Positions 1 to 8,596 of a stretch of 19,207 nucleotides of DNA are shown here, piece by piece. Position 1 is the stretch's first letter; the number at the start of each line of letters is the position of its first letter. Where the stretch lies: contig CANJDA010000024.1 of the NCBI GenBank assembly GCA_947472705.1, positions 1-19,207 on the forward strand. Direction: 5' to 3'. The notes under the pieces are model-generated. The model had not been told where the DNA came from. It was given only the letters and a program-made list of their open reading frames with translations, and did not search any database. The stretch comes from Flavobacteriaceae bacterium (lineage in GTDB: Bacteria > Bacteroidota > Bacteroidia > Flavobacteriales > Flavobacteriaceae). Position numbers and translations under genes: made by a program.

Positions 1-1347
1 AATGATTATGTTCCAATTGACACATTACCTATAGCTACTGATGATATAGCAAATAGCACTTTAACTTCAGCAGTAGAAATAGATGTTTTGCAAAATGACA
101 CAACAGGTGATGTTGTAGTAGCATCAACTGTTAGTATTAAGAACGGAATTGACACCGATGCCAATGGAACTTTAGATCAATTAGAAGTTTCTAACCAAGG
201 GACTTGGAATGTAAATGCTACAACAGGTGTTATTACATTTACACCAATACCTACTTTTACTGGTAATCCAACTCAAATATCCTACACAGTTAAGGATGCT
301 CAAAACAATGCTTCCAATGAAGCCATTGTAACTATAAATGCTGTTCCGATAGTAAATGCTGATTTAACACAAGTACCTTATGCAAAACTATCCGATTATC
401 ATTTTTTTATTGGTGAAATGAAAAACTTAATTCCGTCCTTAAATGTACTTCCATACCAACCTGCAAGCTCACTTTTTACTGATTATGCATTGAAAAAGAG
501 ATTTATTTGGATGCCTATTGGAGTAAAAGCAACATATGTTGCCGACAATAAAATATTCGATTTTCCAGTAGGAACAGTGCTGATAAAAAATTTCTATTAC
601 AATACCATTCAACCTGGAAATACTACAAAAATTATAGAATCCCGTTTAATGATTAGAAAAACAGATCGTTGGTATTTTTATGAATATTTGTGGAATGACT
701 CCCAAACTGATGCCGATTTAGTAGTGGCTGCAGACTTTGCCAATGGTGGTGTGGAAAATTTTTCATTTCAAAAAACAAATGGAGAAATTATAAATGAAAA
801 CTACAGAATACCTTCTGAAGCAGAATGCTACGCCTGTCATAAAATAAATGAAGTTAGAACACCAATTGGTATTAAACCTCAGAACATTAATTATAATTAT
901 ACTTATAATGATGGAAGTAAAAATCAATTACAAAAACTGCTAGAGCAAGGGTATTTAGAAAGTTACCCTAGCAACATAGTTTCAACCGTTGATTATCACG
1001 ATACAAGCCAACCAATTGATTTGAGATTTAGATCGTATGTAGATGCCAATTGTGCTCATTGCCATCAAGATCAGGGACGTTGTGATTATCGTGCTATACG
1101 CCTTGGCTTTGCACAAACTGTAAATCCAACAAACATAGGTGTTTGCGTTCAGGCTGATGAAATAATTAGCCCAACTTTACAAAAAATAATTTCTCCTGGT
1201 AATTATAGTAAATCAATAATGAATTTCAGATTAACCTCTGTTGAAGAAAGTGAAAGAATGCCTTTACTAGGAAGAACAATTGTTCATGATGAAGGAGTTG
1301 CCCTTCTTCAAGAATGGATAAACTCATTAACTCAAACATGCAATTAA
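1..1347 (+). CDS. Diheme c-type cytochrome lipoprotein with CshA-like repeat, copy 1 (5' partial)
   Basis: The frame is open from base 1, so the gene starts before the window; the first internal ATG (88) is not the start. Aligned with its paralogue at 3449, about 24 N-terminal residues (signal peptide and lipobox) are missing. The visible protein begins with a CshA/VCBS-like fibril repeat of about 110 residues, ending in a GTWNVN...ITFTP...ISYTVKDAQN pattern. A region resembling the SO2930-family diheme cytochromes (TIGR03806-type) follows. Two CxxCH heme c sites are visible, CYACH and CAHCH. A conserved RMPL near the C-terminus could give a Met ligand (inference). Extra cysteines (GRCDY, GVCVQ, QTCN) are shared with copy 2 except for local changes. 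The downstream propeller gene begins 17 bases later, so the two are probably co-transcribed. The substrate or redox partner is unknown. Confidence 0.8.
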   Translation, partial: NDYVPIDTLPIATDDIANSTLTSAVEIDVLQNDTTGDVVVASTVSIKNGIDTDANGTLDQLEVSNQGTWNVNATTGVITFTPIPTFTGNPTQISYTVKDAQNNASNEAIVTINAVPIVNADLTQVPYAKLSDYHFFIGEMKNLIPSLNVLPYQPASSLFTDYALKKRFIWMPIGVKATYVADNKIFDFPVGTVLIKNFYYNTIQPGNTTKIIESRLMIRKTDRWYFYEYLWNDSQTDADLVVAADFANGGVENFSFQKTNGEIINENYRIPSEAECYACHKINEVRTPIGIKPQNINYNYTYNDGSKNQLQKLLEQGYLESYPSNIVSTVDYHDTSQPIDLRFRSYVDANCAHCHQDQGRCDYRAIRLGFAQTVNPTNIGVCVQADEIISPTLQKIISPGNYSKSIMNFRLTSVEESERMPLLGRTIVHDEGVALLQEWINSLTQTCN

Positions 1348-1364
1348 ATTAATATACCAATAAA

Positions 1365-3398
1365 ATGAAAAAAAACATTACACTTTTATTATTGCTAACA
1401 GTGGCACTAGCAATTGGACAAACGGATTGTAGTACTGCATTACCTTTAAGTTTAAATACCACAAACACAGCGCCTTCCTTTACTAGTGAAACAGGTATTG
1501 CACCATCTAGTCTTTGCGGTTTAAGTGGTGGTGGTGGTACCAAAGGAAAATGGTATAAATATATCGCAGATCAAAATATCAGTATAACTATTTCTACACT
1601 TCTAGCTCAAAATAATAATACCGATACTCGAGTTATGGTATATTCAGGAGATTGTGCAGCACTTGTATGTATAATTTCAAATGATGACTATAATGGTACT
1701 AATTCTTCACAAGTTTCATTTAATGTTACTTCTGGAACAACTTATACTATTGCATTTGACAATCGCTATAGCAACAATGGGTTTGATTTCACATTTATGG
1801 AATCAGCTCCACCAGCACCAGACAGATTGTCCTTTACTCCACAAACTGTAGCAGGTATAACAGGAGGATATAACAATTGTATAGTAGATATGAATGGAGA
1901 TTATAAAGATGATATTGTATCGGCAATCGATGCAACTCATTTGGCCATTACCTACCAACAAGCAGGGGGTACTTTTAGCACAACAACTTTTACAGTGCCA
2001 AATACTACTGTCCTACCTTCATGGAGCATTGCTGCTGGTGATTATGATAATAACGGTTACAATGATTTAATTTATGGTTCAGGAAGTGGTGTTACCTTTT
2101 TGAAAGCTAATAATGATGGTACTGCATATACTTCTGATAGAAAAACGCAATCTTATTTAGTACAAAGAACCAACTTTGTTGATATTAATAATGACGGGAA
2201 ATTAGATGCTTTTGCATGTGATGATAATGCTCCAAATAGGTATTACATCAATGACGGGACTAATATGAATCACAATCAAGGTGGCATAGGTGATTTTGCA
2301 ACTGGAGGAAATTATGCCTCAAATTGGGTGGATTATGATAACGATGGAGATATTGATATGGTTCTTGCCAAATGTGGTCAAGGAGGATCAGGTGTAGGTG
2401 GAAACATTGATCAATTATACAGAAACAATGGCGACGGAACTTATACCAATGTAGCAGCTCAGGCCAATATGGCTGACCCAGAACAAACATGGTCTTGTGC
2501 TGTTGGAGATTTTAATAATGATGGTTGGATGGATGTTATTGTTGGTGTTAATTCAACCGCTAACGGAAACACAAATGTAAAAAGAAACAATGGTGATGGT
2601 ACATTCACAAGTGTAACAAGTGGTTCTGGTTACGATACTGTAACAGCTGTAGGAAGAGAATATATTGCCCATGATTTTGACAATGATGGATTCCTTGATG
2701 TTTTAGGTTCTGGAAATACGATTATGTTTGGTGATGGAAATTTTCATTTTGTACCAAATCCAAATACTTACCCATTATCAACAGTTGATAGACCGGTAGG
2801 AGATTTAAATGATGATGGTTTTCTAGATATCCAAAACGGAACTTCCGTTTTATTTAATAATGGAAACACTAATAAATGGATAAAAATAAACCTTCAAGGT
2901 ATTCAAAGTAATAGAAATGGAATTGGTGCCCGTATAGAAATATATGGTGCTTGGGGTAAACAAATCAGAGATGTACAAAGTGGAACAGGCTTCCAAAATA
3001 TGAGTTCAATAACAGCTCATTTTGGTTTAGGAACTCAAACGGAAATAACTCAAATAATCATTAAATGGCCTTCAGGTACTGTTGATGTTCTTAATAATAT
3101 CACCTCAAATCAATCGTTAACAATTATTGAAGGATCATTCCCTCTAAGCAATCAAAACTTTGCCAATTCAGACTTTAGTATATATCCTAATCCGGTTAAA
3201 AACATATTGAATATTAAAGCAACAAATAATATTTATATGAAATCAGCTCAAGTTTTTGACTTAACTGGAAAATTAATTATTGAAGCTACAGTAACTAATT
3301 CTTCTATAAATGTTGAAAATTTAACTACTGGTTCCTATATACTATCTTTAAAAGATTCTAATAACAAATCATATACACAAAAGTTTATAAAACAATAA
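1365..3398 (+). CDS. T9SS-exported FG-GAP/VCBS propeller protein with ASPIC/UnbV domain, copy 1
   Basis: The 677-residue protein starts with a Sec signal peptide (residues 1 to about 18, ending ALAIG-Q). A beta-rich N-terminal domain (about 20-145) contains TDTRVMVYSG and TTYTIAFDN, resembling the PPC-type domains of secreted bacteroidetal proteins. Seven calcium-loop FG-GAP/VCBS motifs follow (DMNGDYKDD, DYDNNGYND, DINNDGKLD, DYDNDGDID, DFNNDGWMD, DFDNDGFLD, DLNDDGFLD), consistent with a seven-bladed propeller. An ASPIC/UnbV domain lies at about 515-590 (NGIGARIEIYGAWGKQIRD, IIKWPSG). The last 80 residues are a type A T9SS sorting domain (SIYPNPVKN, VFDLTGKL, GSYILSL, QKFIKQ). It is therefore predicted to be extracellular or surface-attached. 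The architecture is CRTAC1-like, but the ligand is unknown. It is paralogous to 4936-6975 and sits directly downstream of the diheme lipoprotein. Confidence 0.85.
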   Translation: MKKNITLLLLLTVALAIGQTDCSTALPLSLNTTNTAPSFTSETGIAPSSLCGLSGGGGTKGKWYKYIADQNISITISTLLAQNNNTDTRVMVYSGDCAALVCIISNDDYNGTNSSQVSFNVTSGTTYTIAFDNRYSNNGFDFTFMESAPPAPDRLSFTPQTVAGITGGYNNCIVDMNGDYKDDIVSAIDATHLAITYQQAGGTFSTTTFTVPNTTVLPSWSIAAGDYDNNGYNDLIYGSGSGVTFLKANNDGTAYTSDRKTQSYLVQRTNFVDINNDGKLDAFACDDNAPNRYYINDGTNMNHNQGGIGDFATGGNYASNWVDYDNDGDIDMVLAKCGQGGSGVGGNIDQLYRNNGDGTYTNVAAQANMADPEQTWSCAVGDFNNDGWMDVIVGVNSTANGNTNVKRNNGDGTFTSVTSGSGYDTVTAVGREYIAHDFDNDGFLDVLGSGNTIMFGDGNFHFVPNPNTYPLSTVDRPVGDLNDDGFLDIQNGTSVLFNNGNTNKWIKINLQGIQSNRNGIGARIEIYGAWGKQIRDVQSGTGFQNMSSITAHFGLGTQTEITQIIIKWPSGTVDVLNNITSNQSLTIIEGSFPLSNQNFANSDFSIYPNPVKNILNIKATNNIYMKSAQVFDLTGKLIIEATVTNSSINVENLTTGSYILSLKDSNNKSYTQKFIKQ

Positions 3399-3399
3399 A

Positions 3400-3427
3400 T
3401 AATTAAAACGTTTAAGCGTTATAATTA
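3400..3427. repeat. Imperfect inverted repeat between the two modules
   Basis: Two 11-base arms, TAATTAAAACG and CGTTATAATTA, flank a 6-base loop (TTTAAG) with one mismatch. A second small palindrome, TGGAAATTTTCCA, lies at 3430-3442 just before the next ATG. No T-run follows either hairpin, so they do not look like intrinsic terminators. They may be mRNA structures in the 50-base gap of the operon, or operator-like sites. They could also be chance structure in AT-rich DNA. Confidence 0.35.
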
Positions 3428-3448
3428 AATGGAAATTTTCCACTAGTA

Positions 3449-4903
3449 ATGAAAAAAAGATATTTCATATTTATATTCCTTTTAGTATTGTCCAATATAT
3501 TCATATATTGTTCAAAAGATGACGATTATATACCTATAGATACTTTACCTATAGCTACTGACGATACTGTAAATAGTACTTTGACTTCATCAGTTGAGAT
3601 TGATGTTCTTTCGAATGACACTAGTGGTGATGTTGTATTAGCAACTACTGTTAGTATAAAAAATGGAACCGATACAGATGCAAATGGTACTTTAGATTTA
3701 TTGAATGTATCTAATGAAGGGACATGGACCGTAAATACTACTACAGGAAAAATAACTTTTACACCTAATACGTCATTTGTAGGTAACCCAACTCAGATTT
3801 CTTATACTGTTAAAGATGCGCAAAATAATGTTTCTAATGAAGCCATAGTAACTATTAATGCAGTTCCTATAGTGTCAGCAGATTTAACTCAAGTGCCTTA
3901 TCCAAAATTATCTGATTATCATTTCTTTATTGGAGATATAAAAAACCAAATTCCATCTTTGAATGTTTTACCTTATGCTCCTGCTAGTACACTTTTTTCA
4001 GATTATGCACATAAAAAACGATTTGTTTGGATGCCAGTAGGATCCAAAGGAACTTATAATGGTGATCATAAAACCTTAGAACTGCCTGTAGGATCTGTAC
4101 TAATCAAAACATTTTATTATGATAATGTTCAACCAAATAATACTACTAAAATAGTTGAAACTCGTTTAATGATAAGAAAAGATAGCGGTTGGATTTTTGC
4201 TGATTATGTATGGAATAATGAGCAAACAGAAGCTTATTTTGACTTAGCAGGTAGTTATACCCCTATTACATGGAAAGATGACAATAATGTAATCAGAGAT
4301 GTAAACTACAGAATTCCAACTGAAGTACAGTGTGTCATTTGTCATAAACAAAAACAAATGAATGGCACTACCGAAATTACTATTAACATTCCTATTGGTA
4401 TTAAACCTCAAAACCTTAATTTTAACTATAATTATGGCACAGAGACAAAGAATCAATTAACAAAATGGATTGAGAAAGGGTATTTAGAAAATAATTTTAG
4501 TTTACCATCTGAAGAAAATACCACAATAGACTATAATGACGCCTCAAAACCAATTGATTTAAGAGCACGTTCTTATCTCGATATTAATTGTGCACATTGC
4601 CATCAAGTTGACAGACATTGTGATTACAGACCAATGCGATTTGACTTTAAAGATACCGGAGCCCCAAATGGTTTAGGCTTAACCAATATGGGGGTATGTG
4701 TTAATACATCTGACATTCAAGATTTTCCAGCAGCATACAGTACCATTGTCAAACCCGGAAACATTAACCGTTCTATGATGTATTATCGATTAAACACTAC
4801 TAATGAAGCTTACCGAATGCCACTTCATGGTAGAACCTTAATACATGAAGAAGGTGTCGCGCTAATACAACAATGGATAAGCTCTTTACAAGGTTGTCCG
4901 TAA
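3449..4903 (+). CDS. Surface diheme c-type cytochrome lipoprotein with CshA-like repeat, copy 2
   Basis: This 484-residue protein is the complete paralogue of the truncated gene at the window start. Residues 1-20 are a lipoprotein signal ending at Cys21. The mature N-terminus, Cys-Ser-Lys-Asp-Asp-Asp, fits the known Bacteroidetes lipoprotein export signal, so surface exposure is likely. Residues about 31-138 form a CshA/VCBS-like fibril repeat (GTWTVNTTTGKITFTP, ISYTVKDAQNN). Residues about 142-484 resemble the SO2930-family diheme cytochromes. Heme sites are C295-V-I-C298-H299 and C381-A-H-C384-H385. RMPLHGR near the C-terminus may supply an axial Met (inference). Additional cysteines (RHCDY, GVCVN, QGCP) may form disulfides. 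The start at 3449 is supported by the signal peptide. The propeller gene begins 32 bases downstream. The function is uncharacterised; an extracytoplasmic electron-transfer or redox-enzyme role is inferred from the hemes alone. Confidence 0.85.
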   Translation: MKKRYFIFIFLLVLSNIFIYCSKDDDYIPIDTLPIATDDTVNSTLTSSVEIDVLSNDTSGDVVLATTVSIKNGTDTDANGTLDLLNVSNEGTWTVNTTTGKITFTPNTSFVGNPTQISYTVKDAQNNVSNEAIVTINAVPIVSADLTQVPYPKLSDYHFFIGDIKNQIPSLNVLPYAPASTLFSDYAHKKRFVWMPVGSKGTYNGDHKTLELPVGSVLIKTFYYDNVQPNNTTKIVETRLMIRKDSGWIFADYVWNNEQTEAYFDLAGSYTPITWKDDNNVIRDVNYRIPTEVQCVICHKQKQMNGTTEITINIPIGIKPQNLNFNYNYGTETKNQLTKWIEKGYLENNFSLPSEENTTIDYNDASKPIDLRARSYLDINCAHCHQVDRHCDYRPMRFDFKDTGAPNGLGLTNMGVCVNTSDIQDFPAAYSTIVKPGNINRSMMYYRLNTTNEAYRMPLHGRTLIHEEGVALIQQWISSLQGCP

Positions 4904-4935
4904 ATAAATAATAATCCAACAAAAACTATAAAACA

Positions 4936-6975
4936 ATGAAAAAAATTACTCTATTAATCACATTGCTCTTCTTAGTGCAATACACAAATGCACAAGACAC
5001 TTGTGCATCGGCTCAACCAATTACTGCAGCTGGTTTCTATGTAGTCACTGGTATAAATGGTACTCAGGCACCAACAGTCATTTGTGCAGCCAATGCTGAT
5101 GCTGCTCCAACTGCTGGAGAGTGGTATGCTTATACACCAACTGCCAATCATACAGTAACTATTACAACTGACATTACACAAAACACTCCACGAATTGATA
5201 CTCGTTTTCATGTGTATAATGGAGCTTGTGATAATTTGGCATGTTTAACTGGTGATGACGACTCTGGAACTAATTATTCTTCAGTAGCTACTTTTAATGC
5301 TGTTGCCAACACAACCTATATAATTGCTTTTGATAATAGATGGACTTCAGCTGGTTTTACATTCCAATTGTTAGAAGACGTAACGGTTTCTGTTCCTATT
5401 AATTATACAACTCAAGCCATTAGTTCAATTAATAGCACTTATAATATTTGTGTTGCTGATATGAATGGTGATAGTTTAGATGACATTGTTGGTGTTAGTA
5501 CTAACAATTTAAGAATTAATTATCAAGGAACTGGAGGAACTTTTACTCCAACAGATTTTCCAATAACTGGAACTAGCATGATGCCTAATTGGAGCATGGC
5601 TGCAGGTGATTGGAATAAAGATGGTTATAATGATTTAATTTTAGGAAGTGGCCAAGGACTTTCTGTTTGGAGTTCAAATAATACTGGAACTGCTTATTCT
5701 AACTTCAACCCTGGAGATTATATTTTCTGTCAAAGAACCAATTTTGCTGACCTTAATAATGATGGAAATTTAGATGTTTTCTCTTGTCATGATGTGGCAC
5801 CAAACTGTTATTATTTAAATGATGGAGTTGGTGGTTTAACTTTTTATCAATCGAACACAACACCAGGTGCCATGAACTTAAGTTCTGTAGCCAATGGAGG
5901 TGGAAACTATTCTACGTTATTTACAGATTTTGATAATGATGGAGATACTGATGTATTCATTTCAAAATGTTCTGGACCTCCATGTCAATTATTAAGATAT
6001 GATGGAGCGGGCGTATATACTAATATTTCAGCCATTGCTGGAATCGATGTTACACCTGTTCAAACATGGTCTTCAGGAGTTGCAGATTTTGACAATGACG
6101 GAGATATGGATGTTATTATTACTGCAAGCTCTGGAACACACAGATATTTCAGAAACAATTTAGACACGACAAATAATACTGAAGAAGCATTTACTAATAT
6201 TACTGTTGGTTCTGGATGGGATGTAAATACCTCTACAAACATTGATAATGTAGCTTATGATTTTGATAATGATGGTTATGTTGACGTGTTAGGTGGTGGT
6301 GCCAAAATCATGTTTAATCACGGAGACAGTACTTTTATCCCAGTTAACTACAGCGGAATCAGTGTTGGTGCAGTGGGAGATTTAAATAATGATGGCTTTC
6401 TTGATATTTTAAATGGTGGTACTGTTCGTTATGCAATTCCAAATAGTAATAAATGGTTAACAGTAGCACTTCAAGGTATCCAAAGTAATAGTAATGGAAT
6501 TGGTGCTAGAATTGAAATTTATGGTGCATGGGGTAAACAAATTAGAGATATTAGAAGTGGTCAAGGGTTTAAATATATGGGATCTTTGAATGCTCATTTT
6601 GGTATTGGTTTAGCAACAACTATTGACCAAGTGGTTATTAAATGGCCTTCAGGTGTTGTTGACACTTTAAACAACGTTACGCCAAATCAAATGCTTAAAG
6701 TAATTGAAGGTTCAACTCTTGGAGTGAACTCATATACAACTAATGCATTTACGTTATATCCAAATCCAGTTAAAAATACTATTTCTCTATCAATGGCAAA
6801 TAATAGTATTGATTTAAAAACAGCTGAAATTTATGATTTAAATGGACGTAGAGTATTAGAATCAACTATTACAAACCACACTATTAATGCAGAAACATTA
6901 GCAACTGGCACTTATATTTTAGTAGTTAGAGATTCTAATAACAAAACGTATAGTCAAAAATTCATTAAAGAGTAA
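4936..6975 (+). CDS. T9SS-exported FG-GAP/VCBS propeller protein with ASPIC/UnbV domain, copy 2
   Basis: This 679-residue paralogue of 1365-3398 has the same domain order. Residues 1 to about 19 are a signal peptide (ending TNA-QD). A beta-rich domain at about 20-150 contains IDTRFHVYNGAC and NTTYIIAFDNRW. Seven FG-GAP/VCBS calcium loops follow (DMNGDSLDD, DWNKDGYND, DLNNDGNLD, DFDNDGDTD, DFDNDGDMD, DFDNDGYVD, DLNNDGFLD). An ASPIC/UnbV domain is next (NGIGARIEIYGAWGKQIRD, VVIKWPSG), then a T9SS type A sorting domain (LYPNPVKN, IYDLNGRR, GTYILVV, QKFIKE). The ASPIC and sorting segments are the best conserved between the copies, while the propeller loops have diverged. It is the last gene of the tandem array, with a hairpin terminator 18 bases beyond the stop. 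Export by T9SS is well supported; ligand and partner are unknown. Confidence 0.87.
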   Translation: MKKITLLITLLFLVQYTNAQDTCASAQPITAAGFYVVTGINGTQAPTVICAANADAAPTAGEWYAYTPTANHTVTITTDITQNTPRIDTRFHVYNGACDNLACLTGDDDSGTNYSSVATFNAVANTTYIIAFDNRWTSAGFTFQLLEDVTVSVPINYTTQAISSINSTYNICVADMNGDSLDDIVGVSTNNLRINYQGTGGTFTPTDFPITGTSMMPNWSMAAGDWNKDGYNDLILGSGQGLSVWSSNNTGTAYSNFNPGDYIFCQRTNFADLNNDGNLDVFSCHDVAPNCYYLNDGVGGLTFYQSNTTPGAMNLSSVANGGGNYSTLFTDFDNDGDTDVFISKCSGPPCQLLRYDGAGVYTNISAIAGIDVTPVQTWSSGVADFDNDGDMDVIITASSGTHRYFRNNLDTTNNTEEAFTNITVGSGWDVNTSTNIDNVAYDFDNDGYVDVLGGGAKIMFNHGDSTFIPVNYSGISVGAVGDLNNDGFLDILNGGTVRYAIPNSNKWLTVALQGIQSNSNGIGARIEIYGAWGKQIRDIRSGQGFKYMGSLNAHFGIGLATTIDQVVIKWPSGVVDTLNNVTPNQMLKVIEGSTLGVNSYTTNAFTLYPNPVKNTISLSMANNSIDLKTAEIYDLNGRRVLESTITNHTINAETLATGTYILVVRDSNNKTYSQKFIKE

Positions 6976-6992
6976 TACTCATTAATATGCAT

Positions 6993-7023
6993 AAAAAAGC
7001 CTCGAATCATCGAGGCTTTTTTT
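6993..7023. terminator. Bidirectional intrinsic terminator
   Basis: A GCCTCG / CGAGGC stem with a 6-base loop (AATCAT) is flanked by six As on the left and seven Ts on the right. The stem can extend to 12 bp and works in either direction. It ends the plus-strand module array. It overlaps the TAA of the convergent K+ channel gene (7022-7024) by two bases, so it can also terminate that transcript. Confidence 0.85.
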
Positions 7024-7978
7024 ATAGCTGTACTTTTTCAAATGCATTTAATTTATCTATATGGAGTATCGTTTTGTTGTCATCATTACTTCGAGAAAAC
7101 ATTGGAATAAACTTGGCTCCATAAACAATTTCAGAAAAAGCATAAGAAGTTCGCTTGGCTACAGTTGTGCTAAACATATCATCAAAAACTTTTAAGAAAA
7201 CTAGAATCTCACCATCAATAGCTTCGTAATCTTCTTTAGTAAAATTATACAAAGGACTACTTTCTGTAATTGGGTGAACCAAAGTCCAACTCAATGTTAA
7301 TGAATTTACCTTGGCTAATTCTAAATCAAGGGTATAAAACTTATTGACCAATTTCCCTCCTTCATCTAAAATCATTCCCATTGTAATTTTAGCCTCAGCA
7401 TCTGTTAGATTGGTATTTTTAAAAGGTGTCATTCGCAACATCAATGCAGTACCATCAGCATAAGGAGCAATAATAGCATTTTCTGAAAAACGTATAAATG
7501 CTTTAGGTTTACTAAATCTTCCGTAAAACAAACCCGTAGCAATGGCAAAACTCAGCAAACCAAACAAGGCCTCAACAGCCGCCACAAAACTGGTCATAAA
7601 TCCACTCGGACTTATATGACCATATCCTACAGTAGTAAAGGTTTGTATGCTAAAGAAAAAAGTTTGTCCAAATTTTTCCATAGTTGAAATGGCCACTACT
7701 CCATTTAAATGCTCTACTCCAATACTATAATAAATACTTGCAAAAAGAAAATTAACAAAAAAATAGAACCCCACTATTATCACCATAAATTTCCATCGCG
7801 GAATATTAAGCATAGTATGATACCAACTGATACTATCTAATAATCCGATACCCGTTCTTTTGACATTGGCATTTCCGCTTTTGGTTATAAACCGTCCGCC
7901 ATAACTTGAAGCATTGATTCCAAAACCCGTGTTAGCATCCGACTTTGCCTTACTATTTATTTTTTTTAAAAAATCCAT
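7022..7978 (-). CDS. Inward-rectifier-type (KirBac-like) potassium channel
   Basis: The 318-residue protein has the two-helix pore architecture of bacterial inward rectifier K+ channels. A cytoplasmic N-terminus and interfacial region precede TM1 (about 63-86). A pore helix carries the selectivity filter TVGYG at 116-120, within FSIQTFTTVGYGHISP. TM2 spans about 127-152. The remaining 160 residues form the cytoplasmic IRK-type beta domain (RFSKPKAFIRFSENAII, LMLRMTPFKN), which gates the pore in this family. It acts in the inner membrane as a K+ channel, presumably tetrameric. It lies 4 bases downstream of the GNAT gene, suggesting one transcript, and is convergent with the module array. Family assignment is confident; the physiological role is not visible from sequence. 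Confidence 0.92.
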   Translation of the reverse strand: MDFLKKINSKAKSDANTGFGINASSYGGRFITKSGNANVKRTGIGLLDSISWYHTMLNIPRWKFMVIIVGFYFFVNFLFASIYYSIGVEHLNGVVAISTMEKFGQTFFFSIQTFTTVGYGHISPSGFMTSFVAAVEALFGLLSFAIATGLFYGRFSKPKAFIRFSENAIIAPYADGTALMLRMTPFKNTNLTDAEAKITMGMILDEGGKLVNKFYTLDLELAKVNSLTLSWTLVHPITESSPLYNFTKEDYEAIDGEILVFLKVFDDMFSTTVAKRTSYAFSEIVYGAKFIPMFSRSNDDNKTILHIDKLNAFEKVQL

Positions 7979-7982
7979 ATAT

Positions 7983-8480
7983 TTAAATATCTTTTCCCAT
8001 TACATAATCATCCATTACATATCCATTGCCAATATCAATAACTTCTTCTGCGCTTATCGAAAAACCTAAAATTTTATAAAACTCAATGGCTTTATTATTT
8101 TTATTTACATTTAAAATCAAGCCTTTTTGTTGCATTAGTTTTGCTTCTTCTGCAATGAAATCAATTAATTGCTTGCCAATTCCTTTACCTTGTTGAGTGG
8201 TTAAAACGTATATCTTATGAATTTTAGTTTTTGCAGAATCATTATAATTGAATTCATATCCTGCAAATCCTAATGCTTTATCATTTTCTATGGCTAAAAT
8301 AAAGAGATTCTTCTTAATATCTGTTTGGGCTTGCAATGATGATAAACTATACATCATATCCATCATATAGTCTAGCTGGTCTGAACTTAAAATAGAACCA
8401 TAAGCAATAGGCCAAACTTCCTGTGCGATTGCTCTAATTTCAACAAAATTAGTGTCAGTATTATTTTTTATTACAATCAT
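7983..8480 (-). CDS. GNAT-family N-acetyltransferase
   Basis: The 165-residue protein has the GNAT fold signatures: a central beta strand IHKIYVL followed by the acetyl-CoA pyrophosphate loop QQGKGIGK (96-103), then LILNVNKNNKAIEFYKILGF, the typical C-terminal strand-helix with the family's N-x-x-A-x-x-F-Y pattern. It is expected to acetylate an amine (small molecule or protein N-terminus) in the cytoplasm; the acceptor cannot be told. It is the upstream gene of a minus-strand pair with the K+ channel, 4 bases apart. Confidence 0.9.
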   Translation of the reverse strand: MIVIKNNTDTNFVEIRAIAQEVWPIAYGSILSSDQLDYMMDMMYSLSSLQAQTDIKKNLFILAIENDKALGFAGYEFNYNDSAKTKIHKIYVLTTQQGKGIGKQLIDFIAEEAKLMQQKGLILNVNKNNKAIEFYKILGFSISAEEVIDIGNGYVMDDYVMGKDI

Positions 8481-8529
8481 TTATTTAATGTTTACCCTAT
8501 AAAATTTGCAATACTATCAACCATGATAT

Positions 8530-8552
8530 CTTTTGATAAGTTACCAAAAGTA
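8530..8552. promoter_or_regulatory. Candidate promoter element in the divergent intergenic region
   Basis: The 116-base gap between the divergent GNAT and DUF3667 genes contains an inverted repeat CTTTTG...CAAAAG (8530-8535 and 8545-8550). On the minus strand, 8552-8545 reads TACTTTTG, a full match to the flavobacterial TAnnTTTG element, about 60 bases ahead of the GNAT ATG. I see no TTG at the right distance upstream, so the promoter is tentative. For the plus strand, TAGATTTA at 8565-8572 is a 7/8 match. Confidence 0.3.
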
Positions 8553-8596
8553 GAAATAATTTTATAGATTTACCTATTGAATTTTATTACAAGCTT

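Noticed and set aside
88..1347. ATG at 88 as the start of the first gene
   Set aside because: The frame is open to base 1 and aligns residue by residue with the paralogue from its residue 25 onward, so the true start is upstream of the window.
4972..5211. Minus-strand 79-codon Cys/Ser-rich frame
   Set aside because: It is opposite the N-terminal domain of the second propeller protein; its composition reflects the complement of Thr/Ala-rich coding sequence.
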